Below the pieces are notes generated by a model. That model had not been told where the DNA came from. It saw only the letters and a program-made list of their open reading frames with translations, and made no database searches. A DNA stretch of 64,000 bases from Pseudomonas sp. ADAK13 (GTDB lineage: Bacteria; Pseudomonadota; Gammaproteobacteria; Pseudomonadales; Pseudomonadaceae): the NCBI RefSeq assembly GCF_012935715.1, contig NZ_CP052860.1:7236099-7300098 (forward strand), given 5' to 3'. Every line of letters starts with the position of its first letter. Position 1 is the first letter of the stretch. Both the position numbers and the translations under genes were made by a program. Positions 33,798 through 42,560 of this stretch are shown in pieces.

Positions 33798-35015
33798 ATG
33801 CGCATCCTCTGGATCCTGCCCTACTCGCCTTGGCCCGCTACCAGCGGCGGCAAGACGCGCCAGTTTCATTTGTTGCGCAGCCTGGCTGCGCGCGGGCACC
33901 GGATCACCTTGCTGTTGCATGACAAACACCCGGTGTCGCTGACGGATCGCCAGGTACTGGAAGCCTTCCTGGAGCACGTGATCATCCTGCCGCGCCGCCC
34001 GCTGCGCAGCCTGAAAACCCTGCTGGCCGGGCTGTTTGCGCCGTACCCGTTGCTGGCCAGTGTGAATGGCCTGTCGGGTGAGCTGCAGGACACCTTCGAG
34101 CGCTTGCTGGCCGAGCATTGGGACGTGGTGCAGATCGAACACACCTACACCTTCCAGCCTTACGAAGATGCATTGGCCCGTCGCTCCCAGCCGTTTGTGC
34201 TGACCGAACACAATGTCGAATCGTCCCTCGGGGCCGCTACTTACGACCGCCTGCCCGGCTGGGCGCTGCCGTTCATTCGCTACGATCAATGGCGCTACGG
34301 CCGCTGGGAACACCGGGTCATGCGCCAGGCGGCGCAGGTGGTGGCCGTGACTGACGCTGACGCCCAGACCCTGGCGCAGATTGCCGGAAAGCCGGTACCG
34401 GTGGTGGTCAATGGCGTGGATTGCGCGCATTTTGCCGCCGCCCGCCCCGACCCGACGACCCGCCGTGTGCTGTTTCTGGGCAACTACGAATACGCGCCCA
34501 ACGTCGATGCCATCGAGTGGGCCCTGGATGAAATCCTGCCGAAGGTCTGGGCACGCTGCCCCGATGCGCGCATGAGCGTGTGCGGCTTCGGCATGCCCGA
34601 AAGCTGGCGCGAACGCTGGAAAGACGGGCGCATCGAGTGGCAAGGGTTTGTGCCCAACCTGCTGGCCCTGCAATCGAGCTGCTCGGTGTTTTTGGCGCCG
34701 TTGCGCCATGGCGGCGGCTCCAAGCTCAAGGTGCTGGAAGCCCTGGCCGCCGGCCTGCCGCTGGCAAGTACCGACCAGGGCGTGTCTGGCCTGGACCTGG
34801 TGGAAGGCCTGGACTACCTCGGCGGCCAGACCGCCGACAGCCTGGCCGATGCCGTGGTGCGCCTGCTGCAACAGCCTGAAGTGGCCGCCCCGATGGGCGA
34901 AGCCGGTCGCGCCTATGTGCGCCGCGCCCATGACTGGAGTGTCGCCGCCAGCCAACTGGAGCAGGTGTACGCACAACTGTCGCCCCTGAGCCAAAAGGAG
35001 CCGGCATGCGCGTAG
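33798..35015 (+). CDS. pslH: PslH, family 4 glycosyltransferase
   Basis: 405 residues, GT-B fold: MRILWILPYSPWPATSGGKTRQFHLLRSLAARGH at the N-terminus, and LFLGNYEYAPNVDAIEWALDEILP and PLRHGGGSKLKVLEALAAGLPLAST in the donor domain. The last is the GT4 signature with the Glu-x7-Glu-like spacing partly replaced. It is cytoplasmic. The start is set at MRILWIL by family similarity; an ATG at 33780 inside the end of pslG is also possible. It overlaps pslI by 10 bases. Confidence 0.92.
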   Translation: MRILWILPYSPWPATSGGKTRQFHLLRSLAARGHRITLLLHDKHPVSLTDRQVLEAFLEHVIILPRRPLRSLKTLLAGLFAPYPLLASVNGLSGELQDTFERLLAEHWDVVQIEHTYTFQPYEDALARRSQPFVLTEHNVESSLGAATYDRLPGWALPFIRYDQWRYGRWEHRVMRQAAQVVAVTDADAQTLAQIAGKPVPVVVNGVDCAHFAAARPDPTTRRVLFLGNYEYAPNVDAIEWALDEILPKVWARCPDARMSVCGFGMPESWRERWKDGRIEWQGFVPNLLALQSSCSVFLAPLRHGGGSKLKVLEALAAGLPLASTDQGVSGLDLVEGLDYLGGQTADSLADAVVRLLQQPEVAAPMGEAGRAYVRRAHDWSVAASQLEQVYAQLSPLSQKEPACA

Positions 35016-36109
35016 GCCTCGATTACCGCACCGTCGGCACCTCGCCGCAATCGGGCATCAGCCGCCAGGTGTACGCCCTGGAAGATGCCCTGCGCGCCAT
35101 GCCGGGCATCGAGCTTGAGCGCTTCAGCGTCGCGCCGCTCGGAGATGAGCTGCGCCTGAATGCCCATTGCCCGGACTGGGGTTGCGCCAAGACCGCCATG
35201 CACCAGCCCCATCAGCGCCTGCGTTTCGAGGCCGGATTCCTGCCCAAGGCCCTGCGCGATGAGCGTATCGATGTATACATCAGCACCTTCAACATGGGCC
35301 TGCCGCTGCCGCCCAAACCCAAAGGCCTGCGCACCGTGGTGCTGCTGCATGATCTGTTTCAGATCACCCTGGACAACTACCACGCCAATCGCCTGAAGGC
35401 GCTGATCTACAAGGCCAGCGATCGCGCGTCGATCACCTATGCAGTGCACTCGGCAGACCGGGTGTGGACGCCTTCGCAGTACAGTGCCGATGAAACGGTG
35501 CGGCTGTTTCCCAAAGCGGCGGGCAAGATTCGCGTATTGCCCAATCAGGTGGTCGGCTTTACCGGACTGCCGGCGGACCTCACGGCCCGGCAACTGCCCG
35601 AGCACTACTGGCTGTTGGTGGGCACCCGGGAATTGCGCAAGAACGTGCCGTTCCTGGTGGACGCCTGGCACCAGGCCCGCAGCCAATCGCCGAGCGTGCC
35701 TGAACTGGTGCTGGTGGGCAGCCTGGAACATTTGCCCGAAGCGCAACGCAATTACCCCGGGATACGCGCGTTGAGCGGCGTATCCGACGCCGAGTTGCAC
35801 GGCCTCTACCGCAAGGCCTCGCGCCTGTGGCAGCCTTCCTATGCGGAAGGGTTTGGCTTGCCGGTGATCGAAGCCCTGAGTGTCGGCACCCCGGTTGCGG
35901 TGGCCAGCGGTACCTCGCTGGACGAAATCACCCCTCCGTTGGCGCCACGTTTTTCACCCACCGACGGTGCAGCCCTGGTGCAATTGATGTTGCACCTGGC
36001 CGACCAACCCGTTGAACAGCCACCTGAACAGTTACGCAGCTGGGCCGAACGCTTCAACCACCAGGCCTATCGTCGGCGCCTGGCCGAACTGATCGAGGAA
36101 TTGAATTGA
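35006..36109 (+). CDS. pslI: PslI, family 4 glycosyltransferase
   Basis: 367 residues, equal to PslI. The N-terminal domain reads GLDYRTVGTSPQSGISRQVYALEDAL. The donor domain has YWLLVGTRELRKNVPFLVDAWHQA and SRLWQPSYAEGFGLPVIEALSVGTPVAVA, the GT4 EGFGLPVIEA motif with both glutamates. It adds one sugar of the Psl unit at the inner face of the membrane. Its ATG lies inside pslH, and its stop overlaps the TTG start of pslJ. Confidence 0.94.
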   Translation: MRVGLDYRTVGTSPQSGISRQVYALEDALRAMPGIELERFSVAPLGDELRLNAHCPDWGCAKTAMHQPHQRLRFEAGFLPKALRDERIDVYISTFNMGLPLPPKPKGLRTVVLLHDLFQITLDNYHANRLKALIYKASDRASITYAVHSADRVWTPSQYSADETVRLFPKAAGKIRVLPNQVVGFTGLPADLTARQLPEHYWLLVGTRELRKNVPFLVDAWHQARSQSPSVPELVLVGSLEHLPEAQRNYPGIRALSGVSDAELHGLYRKASRLWQPSYAEGFGLPVIEALSVGTPVAVASGTSLDEITPPLAPRFSPTDGAALVQLMLHLADQPVEQPPEQLRSWAERFNHQAYRRRLAELIEELN

Positions 36110-37539
36110 GAATCTCACTGGGTAGCCTCGTCGCCATCGTCTTCGGCCTGCTGTTTGGTGGGTTGATCCTGTTCCTTTCCCCGGTCAAGGCCTTGCTGGC
36201 GGTGATCGGCCTGGCCGCTGCCGTGACGATTTTGCGGTTCCCGTTCTGGGGACTGCTGCTGTTCGCCCTGGTGGCAACGTTCATGCCCTACTCCACCCTC
36301 AACCTGGGGATTCGCAGTACGGTCAGCGAAGCGCTGATCGCCCTGACCTGGGCGGCGGTGATCTGGCACGGTTTCCTCTCGCGCCTGCCGGCTGCGCCAC
36401 CGCTGTCGCGGCGCCCTACCGACCGCATGTTGATGTGGCTGATGATCTTCACCGTGGTGCCGTTTATCGTCGGCCAGGTCAGCATCACTGCCGAGGCCAG
36501 CGGCCTGGCGAACTGGTTGCGCTGGCTGCTGAACCTGTCGGTGCTGTTCCTCGCCGCCAAGCTGCTGGTTGAACAGAAGAACCGCGAAGCCCTGGTGATC
36601 GCCTTGTTGCTGGGCACCCTGGCGATGCTGGTGATGTCCATCGGCGTATTTATCCGCTCGCGCTCCGCCTCGGGCATGTTGCCGATCCTGACCCTGATGA
36701 ACTACGGCAGCCTCGACACCCTGTCCCTGGGCCTGGGTGCCATGGCCTCGCGGATGGGTTCGCCATGGATGCACCCGAATGCCACCGGCGGGATCATGGC
36801 GCTGCTGCTGCCGTTGGCGTTCTGCTACGGCATCACCAACACCGGCTGGAAACGCGGCCTCGGCCTGGGCGTTGCCTGCCTGGGTGCGGCAGCCCTGCTG
36901 TTGGCCAGTAGCCGGGGGGCGATGGTCAGCCTGGCGCTGGTACTGATCTGGATGGCGTCGCGGCGGGTGCCCTACACCGGGCGTTTGCTGATGATCGGCG
37001 TGGCGTTGGCCGTGGCGCTGGTGCTGTCGTACCCACCGCTGCAGGAACGTCTGGCGACGATCTTTTCGGCGCAGAACGCGAGTACCGAAGTGCGCTTCGA
37101 CGAATACCGGATGTTCCCTCAGGCCGTGGCCAGCTACCCGCTGGGTATCGGCTTCAAGGTTGACCCTCCGGTACCCGGCACGCACTTGCTGGGGATCTCC
37201 AACCTGTGGCTGAACTTCGTCTACAAGACCGGCGTGATCAGCATGCTGCTGTTTATCGCCGTAACCTGGCGCTGGTGGCGCGAGTCCCGGCCGGAGATCG
37301 GCCCGATCCGCCTGACCAAGGACAACGCGATCTGGCTGGGCAGCACGGCGGGGATTCTGTCGGCACTGGTCAGCGGTTTTTTTGACCACTACTTCAGCTT
37401 CGCCCTGGTGATGATTGCGCTGTTCTGGCTGATGGTGGGGATCAACGTGCTGGAGGCGCGGCGGCTGTTTCCGGCGCGCCTGCCAAAGGCCAAGACCGTG
37501 TCCTACCGCAAGCCCGTGCTCGATAGCGTCGGGCCCTAG
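36106..37539 (+). CDS. pslJ: PslJ, Wzy-like polymerase / O-antigen-ligase family membrane protein
   Basis: 477 residues with about 11-12 hydrophobic segments and a Wzy_C/O-antigen ligase core (LASSRGAMVSLALVLIWMA, then the large periplasmic loop with EVRFDEYRMFPQAVASYPLGIGFKVDPP). It would join lipid-linked repeat units on the periplasmic side. The apparent start is TTG at 36106, overlapping the pslI stop as TTGA, so translation probably depends on pslI. No other start fits near it. Confidence 0.9.
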   Translation: MRISLGSLVAIVFGLLFGGLILFLSPVKALLAVIGLAAAVTILRFPFWGLLLFALVATFMPYSTLNLGIRSTVSEALIALTWAAVIWHGFLSRLPAAPPLSRRPTDRMLMWLMIFTVVPFIVGQVSITAEASGLANWLRWLLNLSVLFLAAKLLVEQKNREALVIALLLGTLAMLVMSIGVFIRSRSASGMLPILTLMNYGSLDTLSLGLGAMASRMGSPWMHPNATGGIMALLLPLAFCYGITNTGWKRGLGLGVACLGAAALLLASSRGAMVSLALVLIWMASRRVPYTGRLLMIGVALAVALVLSYPPLQERLATIFSAQNASTEVRFDEYRMFPQAVASYPLGIGFKVDPPVPGTHLLGISNLWLNFVYKTGVISMLLFIAVTWRWWRESRPEIGPIRLTKDNAIWLGSTAGILSALVSGFFDHYFSFALVMIALFWLMVGINVLEARRLFPARLPKAKTVSYRKPVLDSVGP

Positions 37540-37541
37540 GC

Positions 37542-38957
37542 ATGCTGGGATCGGCGTTCTGGTTGACCCTGGCGACGTTGCTGGGGCTGTGCCTCGGGTT
37601 TGCCCGTGAGTGGTTGTTGGTGGCGGCCTGGGGTGCGGGCGAGCGCAGCGATGCGTTTCTGATCGCGCTGTTTTTGCCCGAAGCGTTGCGCATGTCGCTG
37701 GCCGGGGGCGTGCTGAGTGCCGCCGCCCTGCCGCTGTACCTGCAACGCAAGGACGGCGAGCGCCTGGATTGGCTGGCGGTGTTGTTCCCGGCGCTGCTGC
37801 TGATCGCCCTGGTGACCAGCCTGCTGCTGACGTTGCTGGCGCCATGGCTGGTGCAACTGCTCGGCCCGGGGCTGGCGGCGACGGCCACCAGCCTCGCCAG
37901 CAGCAACTTGCAGATTCTTGCCTGGAGCGTGCCGGGGCTGATGCTGCATGCGCTGTTCAGTATCCCGCTACAGGCCAACGAGCGCTTTGTGGTCGCGGGG
38001 CTCGGCTCGTTGCTGTTCAACCTGCCACCGGTGACCTACCTCGCCCTCGCCGGTACCGCCACACAACCGCACTCGCTGGCACTGGCCTGCCTCACCGGCA
38101 GCCTGCTGATGCCGCTGGCGCTGTTGCCGTCGATGCTGCGCCTGGGCTGGCGGCCGTGGCGGCTGAGGGCTTCAACACTGGAATTACGCGAGCTGGGCGC
38201 ACGCATAGGCCCGCTGCTTTTAAGCAACGGCGCCAGCCAGGGTTTGGCGTTGATTGAACGGCTGGTGGCGTCCTTGCTGGGTGAAGGCGCGGTGACCTGG
38301 GTCAACCTGGCCCGCAAGCTGATGAACTTGCCGTTGATTGCCCTGATGAGCCTTAACCAGGTGCTGCTGGGCATGATGAGCCGCCGCCAGGGCGATGAGC
38401 GCCTGGCCCTGCTCAAGCGCGGCGTGGAAACCGCCAGCCTGCTGACCCTGCCGGCCGGCGTCGGCCTGGTGGCGGCGGCGCCAAGCCTGGTGGCGTTGCT
38501 GCTGCCGGCGCAGTCGGTGGATTCGCCGTTGCCGCTGCTGTTGGCCTGGTTCGCCGTGCCGCTGGTGTTCGGCGCCTGGAATGCCCTGCTGGCGCGCTAT
38601 GCCTATGCCGCTGGCGACACCCGCCAACCGCTGCGTTGCGAGCTGTTGGGGAGCCTGGTGAACGTATTGCTGCTGGGTGTGCTGCCGTTTGTGTTTGGCC
38701 TGGCGGGCATCCCGATCGCCGCCCTCGCCGGGGTGCTGTGCACCGCGTTGCTGTTGATGCAACGCCAGGGCTTGCTCGGCGCCCTGCCCTGGAAGTGGCA
38801 CTGGGTGTTGAGTGGGCTGGTGATGGGTTTGGCCGCGTTGGTGTTGTTTCGGATTCAAGGTATTTGGCTGCAGCTGGGGTTGAGCACCCTGGCTGGGGCC
38901 GTGGTGTTGCTGGGCATGGGCCTGTGGCTCAAGCCGTGGCGCAAGGCAGATTTATAG
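37542..38957 (+). CDS. pslK: PslK, MurJ/Wzx-type lipid-linked oligosaccharide flippase
   Basis: 471 residues with about 13-14 hydrophobic segments, of the MVN (MurJ) flippase family: LGFAREWLLVAAWGAGERSDAFLIALFLPEALRMSLAGG near the N-terminus and LLLSNGASQGLALIERLVASLLGEGAVTWVNLARKL in the middle. It moves lipid-linked Psl units across the inner membrane. Only 2 bases separate it from pslJ. Confidence 0.9.
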   Translation: MLGSAFWLTLATLLGLCLGFAREWLLVAAWGAGERSDAFLIALFLPEALRMSLAGGVLSAAALPLYLQRKDGERLDWLAVLFPALLLIALVTSLLLTLLAPWLVQLLGPGLAATATSLASSNLQILAWSVPGLMLHALFSIPLQANERFVVAGLGSLLFNLPPVTYLALAGTATQPHSLALACLTGSLLMPLALLPSMLRLGWRPWRLRASTLELRELGARIGPLLLSNGASQGLALIERLVASLLGEGAVTWVNLARKLMNLPLIALMSLNQVLLGMMSRRQGDERLALLKRGVETASLLTLPAGVGLVAAAPSLVALLLPAQSVDSPLPLLLAWFAVPLVFGAWNALLARYAYAAGDTRQPLRCELLGSLVNVLLLGVLPFVFGLAGIPIAALAGVLCTALLLMQRQGLLGALPWKWHWVLSGLVMGLAALVLFRIQGIWLQLGLSTLAGAVVLLGMGLWLKPWRKADL

Positions 38958-38972
38958 AGTGGGAGCAGTCAG

Positions 38973-40037
38973 GTGAAAAAACGCTGGATTCAAATGGATA
39001 TTGCCAAGGGCATTGGCATCCTGATCATCGTGTTCGGGCACGGCTGGTTCGTGGAGCATTCCCCGAACCTGCTGTACCCGATACTCGCGGTCTTCATCCT
39101 GCCGCTGTTCTTCTTCCTCTCCGGGGTGTTCTTCAAGCCCGAGCAGCCGTTTGTTGAAATGGCGGTGCGCAAGGCCGATGCCCTGCTCAAGCCGTTCTTC
39201 ACCACGATGCTGGTGTACGTATTGGTGCGCGACATCCTGCGCGGCCAACCGCTGCTGCCCGACATTGGTGGCGTGCTCTACGCCTCGGTGGATACCCTGC
39301 CGTGGCAGGCCTTGTGGTTTTTGCCGCACTTCTGGGTAGCGATATTGTTTGGCTGGGTGATGCTGCGGCTGATGCAACGCCTGGGCCTGTCCCTGGTGTG
39401 GAGTTGCGTGGTGGTGGGCGTGCAGTTGCTGCTGGGGGTCTGGACCCTGGACTGGTTCTGGCAGGTACCGATCACCGTTGGCGGCCAGACCTGGACGATG
39501 CCGGGGCTGCCCTTCAGCCTGGATGTGACGCTGATCAGCAGCACCTATTTCATCCTCGGCTACCTGCTGCGGGACATTCTGCGCAAACACCAGAGTTCGC
39601 TGCTGAGCATGGTGGTGGCGCTGGTGGTGTACTTCGCGATTTTCATCCCGACCTGGGACACCATGGACCTGGCCCAACGGCGCTATGACCATTGGCTGTG
39701 GACGAGTGCCCTGGCGGTAATCGGTGTGTACATCTGCTGGGCGCTGGCCGGGTTGATGATGACGTCTGCGGTGCTGACCCGCGCCATGACTTACATCGGA
39801 CAGTCGACACTGATCCTGTTGATTTTCCACGGCGAGATCCAGCACAAGACCATTGCCCTGCTGCAGCACCTGGGTTTGCCGGATGTGGCGGCGGCGTTTA
39901 TCGGGCTGGTGGTGGCGGTGGTGGTGCCGCTGATGATCGGCGAAGTGATCAAGCGGGTAGCGTTCCTGCGGTTTTTCTACTTCCCGTTCCCGGTGCGCAA
40001 GGCGCCGGTGGTGGCCGGGGAAAAGCCTGGGGCATAA
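38973..40037 (+). CDS. pslL: PslL, acyltransferase 3 family membrane protein
   Basis: 354 residues, about 10 hydrophobic segments. It begins with the family motif WIQMDIAKGIGILIIVFGHGWF, whose His is catalytic in acyltransferase 3 proteins. The PLFFFLSGVFF stretch is the second family landmark. It probably adds acetyl or similar groups to Psl. The start is GTG at 38973, 15 bp after pslK. It is the last psl gene; pslM, pslN and pslO of P. aeruginosa PAO1 do not follow. A minus-strand terminator overlaps its last codons. Confidence 0.9.
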   Translation: MKKRWIQMDIAKGIGILIIVFGHGWFVEHSPNLLYPILAVFILPLFFFLSGVFFKPEQPFVEMAVRKADALLKPFFTTMLVYVLVRDILRGQPLLPDIGGVLYASVDTLPWQALWFLPHFWVAILFGWVMLRLMQRLGLSLVWSCVVVGVQLLLGVWTLDWFWQVPITVGGQTWTMPGLPFSLDVTLISSTYFILGYLLRDILRKHQSSLLSMVVALVVYFAIFIPTWDTMDLAQRRYDHWLWTSALAVIGVYICWALAGLMMTSAVLTRAMTYIGQSTLILLIFHGEIQHKTIALLQHLGLPDVAAAFIGLVVAVVVPLMIGEVIKRVAFLRFFYFPFPVRKAPVVAGEKPGA

Positions 40038-40046
40038 ACCCCAGGC
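40021..40046 (-). terminator. Rho-independent terminator of the receptor gene
   Basis: Read on the minus strand, GCCTGGGG and CCCCAGGC form a perfect 8-bp stem over a 6-base loop, then TTTT. It lies 10 bp after the stop of the receptor gene at 40056 and inside the last codons of pslL. In the plus direction there is no T tract, so it works best for the minus-strand transcript. Confidence 0.75.
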
Positions 40047-40055
40047 CTGCGGCCC

Positions 40056-42476
40056 CTAGAAGTCGTACTTGAGGCTGGTCATCAGGTTACGCGGCGCACC
40101 ATACATCCCGTGGTTGCCCGCGTAGCTGAGGTACTCCCGGTCAAACAGGTTGTTGAGGTTGACCGACGTGCTCAGCTTGGGCGTTATGTCGTAGCGCACC
40201 AGCAGGTTGGCGATCGCATAGCTGCCTTGGCTGAAGGTGTGCAGGTCCTCCCCCACCTTGCTCTGCCAGTTCACCCCACCGCCCACGGTGAGCCTGTTCA
40301 AATCACCCGGCAGGCGGTACGTGGTGAAGGTCTTCAAACTCTGGCGCGGCAAGGTGGTGACGATGCGCTTGTCGTCGGCATCGGTGCTCACCGCGTATGC
40401 GTAGCCGGCGGAGGCTTGCCAGCCTTCGGCGAGTTCACCGCTGAGTTCCAGCTCCACGCCTTCGGTGGTGGTGCCTTTCTCGTTGCGATAGGTATTGCCG
40501 CCCGGGGTATCGATCCAGATCGCCAGGTTGTCCTGTTCCAGCTTGAACAAGGCCAAGCTGGTGTTGAGCTGCTCATCGAAGAAGCTGCCCTTGAGCCCCA
40601 CCTCGTAACCTTTGCCCTCCATCGGTTCCAGGGGCTTGTTGTTGATGTCCCGCACCCACGTCGCCTGGGGGTTGAAAATCTTGGTGTAGCTGGCGTACGC
40701 CGACCAGTGCTCGGTGAGGTCATACACCACCCCGGCGTAAGGAATGTAGACCCCGGTTTGCGATTCATCGGTACGGGTCGCATCGCCCACATACGGCCGG
40801 TCCCGGGTTTCACGCTTCCAGTCGATCACCCGGCTGCCGAGGATCACGCTGAGGTCATCGGTGACCCGCAGCCGCGTGCTCAGGTACGCCGCGTACTGGC
40901 TCTCGTCTGCCGAGGATTTGCCGGTGACGTTGAAGTCAGGCTTGGCCGAATGCCCATCCCAGGTGAACAGATTGTCGATCGCGCCCGCCGGCGAGCCGGA
41001 ATAGTCGTAGTGCCAGCCACCATAGCTGGGCACGCTTTCGCGGTATTTGGACAGGGTGACACCGGCGATCAGCTCATGCTCGCGCCCCAGCAAGTCGAAC
41101 GGCCCGGTGGCATAAAGGTCGAGGTTGTCCTGACGCGGGGTGCCCGAGAAACGCACCGGCAACTGGGTGGTGCCGCTGCCGTCACTGTTGAGGGAACCGT
41201 TGACGTAATTGAAGACCTCGTCGAACTGGTTTTCGCTGTGGGTGAATTCGGCTTTGGCACTCCAGCCGTTATCGAACTTCTGCTCGATGGAGGTGAAGAA
41301 ACTGGTTTGTTCGTGATCATTGTAGGACCAGGCCGGCGCGGTGTTCAGCGAGCGGCCGAGGTTGGTTCGCGAGCCATCGGCAAAGCGTGTGGGCAAGCCG
41401 GAACGGGCCGGCGAGTCGACGTCGGTGCGCAGGTAACTGAAGCCCAGGGTCAGCAACGTGTCTTCGCTCAAGTCGAATTCGGTGATGCCATAGAGCAGTT
41501 GGGTTTCCTGTTTGTAGCGGTCGATCCAGGCGTGTTCGGTCTTGTAGTCCGCCACCAGCCGCCCGCGTACGTTGCCGGTCTCGGTCAGCGGGCCGGACAC
41601 GTCGAAGCCGCTGCCATAACGGTCCCAGTTACCCGCCTCGGCCGTCACGCTGGCCCGGGCTTGCGCCGTCGGGCGTTTGCGAATCAGGTTGATGGTGGCC
41701 GAGGGGTTGCCCATGCCGCTGATCAGACCGGTGGCGCCGCGCACGATTTCCACCCGGTCGTACATGGCCATGCTTTGGGTGTAGTTGTCCATGCGGGTGA
41801 CGGTGGGCACGCCGTCGATTTCGAAGTTCTGGATCTGAAACCCCCGGGAGAAATAGCCGTCGCTTTCCGAGCCCAGGCCGTCGCGCAATACGATGATGCC
41901 AGGAGTGGCGTCGAGGGTATCGCTGAGGGTGCTCAGGCGTTGATCGTCCAGGCGTTGGCGGGTCATCACCGTGAGCGATTGCGGGGTTTCCCTGGGAGTG
42001 AGGTTCAGGCGCGTCGAGCTGCTGGAGGACTGGGTGGTGTAGGAGCCGGTGCCCTCGGTGGTCGAGCCCGGGGCCTTGCCGGAGATTGACACGGTGCCCA
42101 GTTGCAAGGCCCCGCCGGTGGGGCGCGGCTCCAGGGAATAGCTTTCACCACTGCCGCGTACGGCTTGCAGGTCGGTGCTGCCGAGCAGGATCGCCAGGCC
42201 GCTGTCCAGGTCATGCAGCCCTTGCAGGCCGGCGCTGGTCTTACCCTCGGTGAGCGCCGCCGGGTACGACAGCAGGATATGCGTGACCTGGCCAAACTGG
42301 TTCAGCGCACCCGCCAGGGAACCCGGCTTGATATCGAACCTGTATTGCTCAGCCGCCTGTACCCACGCCGGCGCCAGCAGCACCGGTGCTGCCATGGTCA
42401 GGCCGGCAATGCCCCGAACCACTGCAACGGCCAATGTCTTCTTCAATGTTGTACGTATCGGTTGCCGCGCTTGCAT
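40056..42476 (-). CDS. TonB-dependent siderophore receptor with signalling (STN) domain
   Basis: 806 residues. A signal peptide (~1-42, AWVQAAEQ) is followed by the STN signalling domain (YRFDIKPGSLAGALNQFGQVTHILLSYPAAL, ~45-115), the plug (TPRETPQSLTVMTRQRLDDQ, VEIVRGATGLISGMGNPSATINLIRKRP) and the 22-strand barrel ending in SLKYDF. It takes up a ferric siderophore and signals through FecR/FecI encoded upstream. It resembles FpvA, FoxA and FiuA, but the ligand is not readable. The start is placed before the signal peptide; an in-frame start at 42551 is unlikely. Confidence 0.93.
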   Translation of the reverse strand: MQARQPIRTTLKKTLAVAVVRGIAGLTMAAPVLLAPAWVQAAEQYRFDIKPGSLAGALNQFGQVTHILLSYPAALTEGKTSAGLQGLHDLDSGLAILLGSTDLQAVRGSGESYSLEPRPTGGALQLGTVSISGKAPGSTTEGTGSYTTQSSSSSTRLNLTPRETPQSLTVMTRQRLDDQRLSTLSDTLDATPGIIVLRDGLGSESDGYFSRGFQIQNFEIDGVPTVTRMDNYTQSMAMYDRVEIVRGATGLISGMGNPSATINLIRKRPTAQARASVTAEAGNWDRYGSGFDVSGPLTETGNVRGRLVADYKTEHAWIDRYKQETQLLYGITEFDLSEDTLLTLGFSYLRTDVDSPARSGLPTRFADGSRTNLGRSLNTAPAWSYNDHEQTSFFTSIEQKFDNGWSAKAEFTHSENQFDEVFNYVNGSLNSDGSGTTQLPVRFSGTPRQDNLDLYATGPFDLLGREHELIAGVTLSKYRESVPSYGGWHYDYSGSPAGAIDNLFTWDGHSAKPDFNVTGKSSADESQYAAYLSTRLRVTDDLSVILGSRVIDWKRETRDRPYVGDATRTDESQTGVYIPYAGVVYDLTEHWSAYASYTKIFNPQATWVRDINNKPLEPMEGKGYEVGLKGSFFDEQLNTSLALFKLEQDNLAIWIDTPGGNTYRNEKGTTTEGVELELSGELAEGWQASAGYAYAVSTDADDKRIVTTLPRQSLKTFTTYRLPGDLNRLTVGGGVNWQSKVGEDLHTFSQGSYAIANLLVRYDITPKLSTSVNLNNLFDREYLSYAGNHGMYGAPRNLMTSLKYDF

Positions 42477-42560
42477 ACCTTGCTCCCCAGTAAAGTTGGC
42501 TTCTGGGGATACGAGTCTCGTGAGAAACGCAAACGGACCACCCTCGGGCAAAAAATAAAT

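Noticed and set aside
24671..40037. Alginate or colanic acid cluster
   Set aside because: The sugar transferase and GDP-mannose enzyme alone would allow this, but the full gene order and PslG with Glu165/Glu276 identify psl.
40110..42089. Open frame of 659 codons antisense to the STN receptor
   Set aside because: The receptor frame has signal peptide, plug and barrel end; the antisense frame has none of these.
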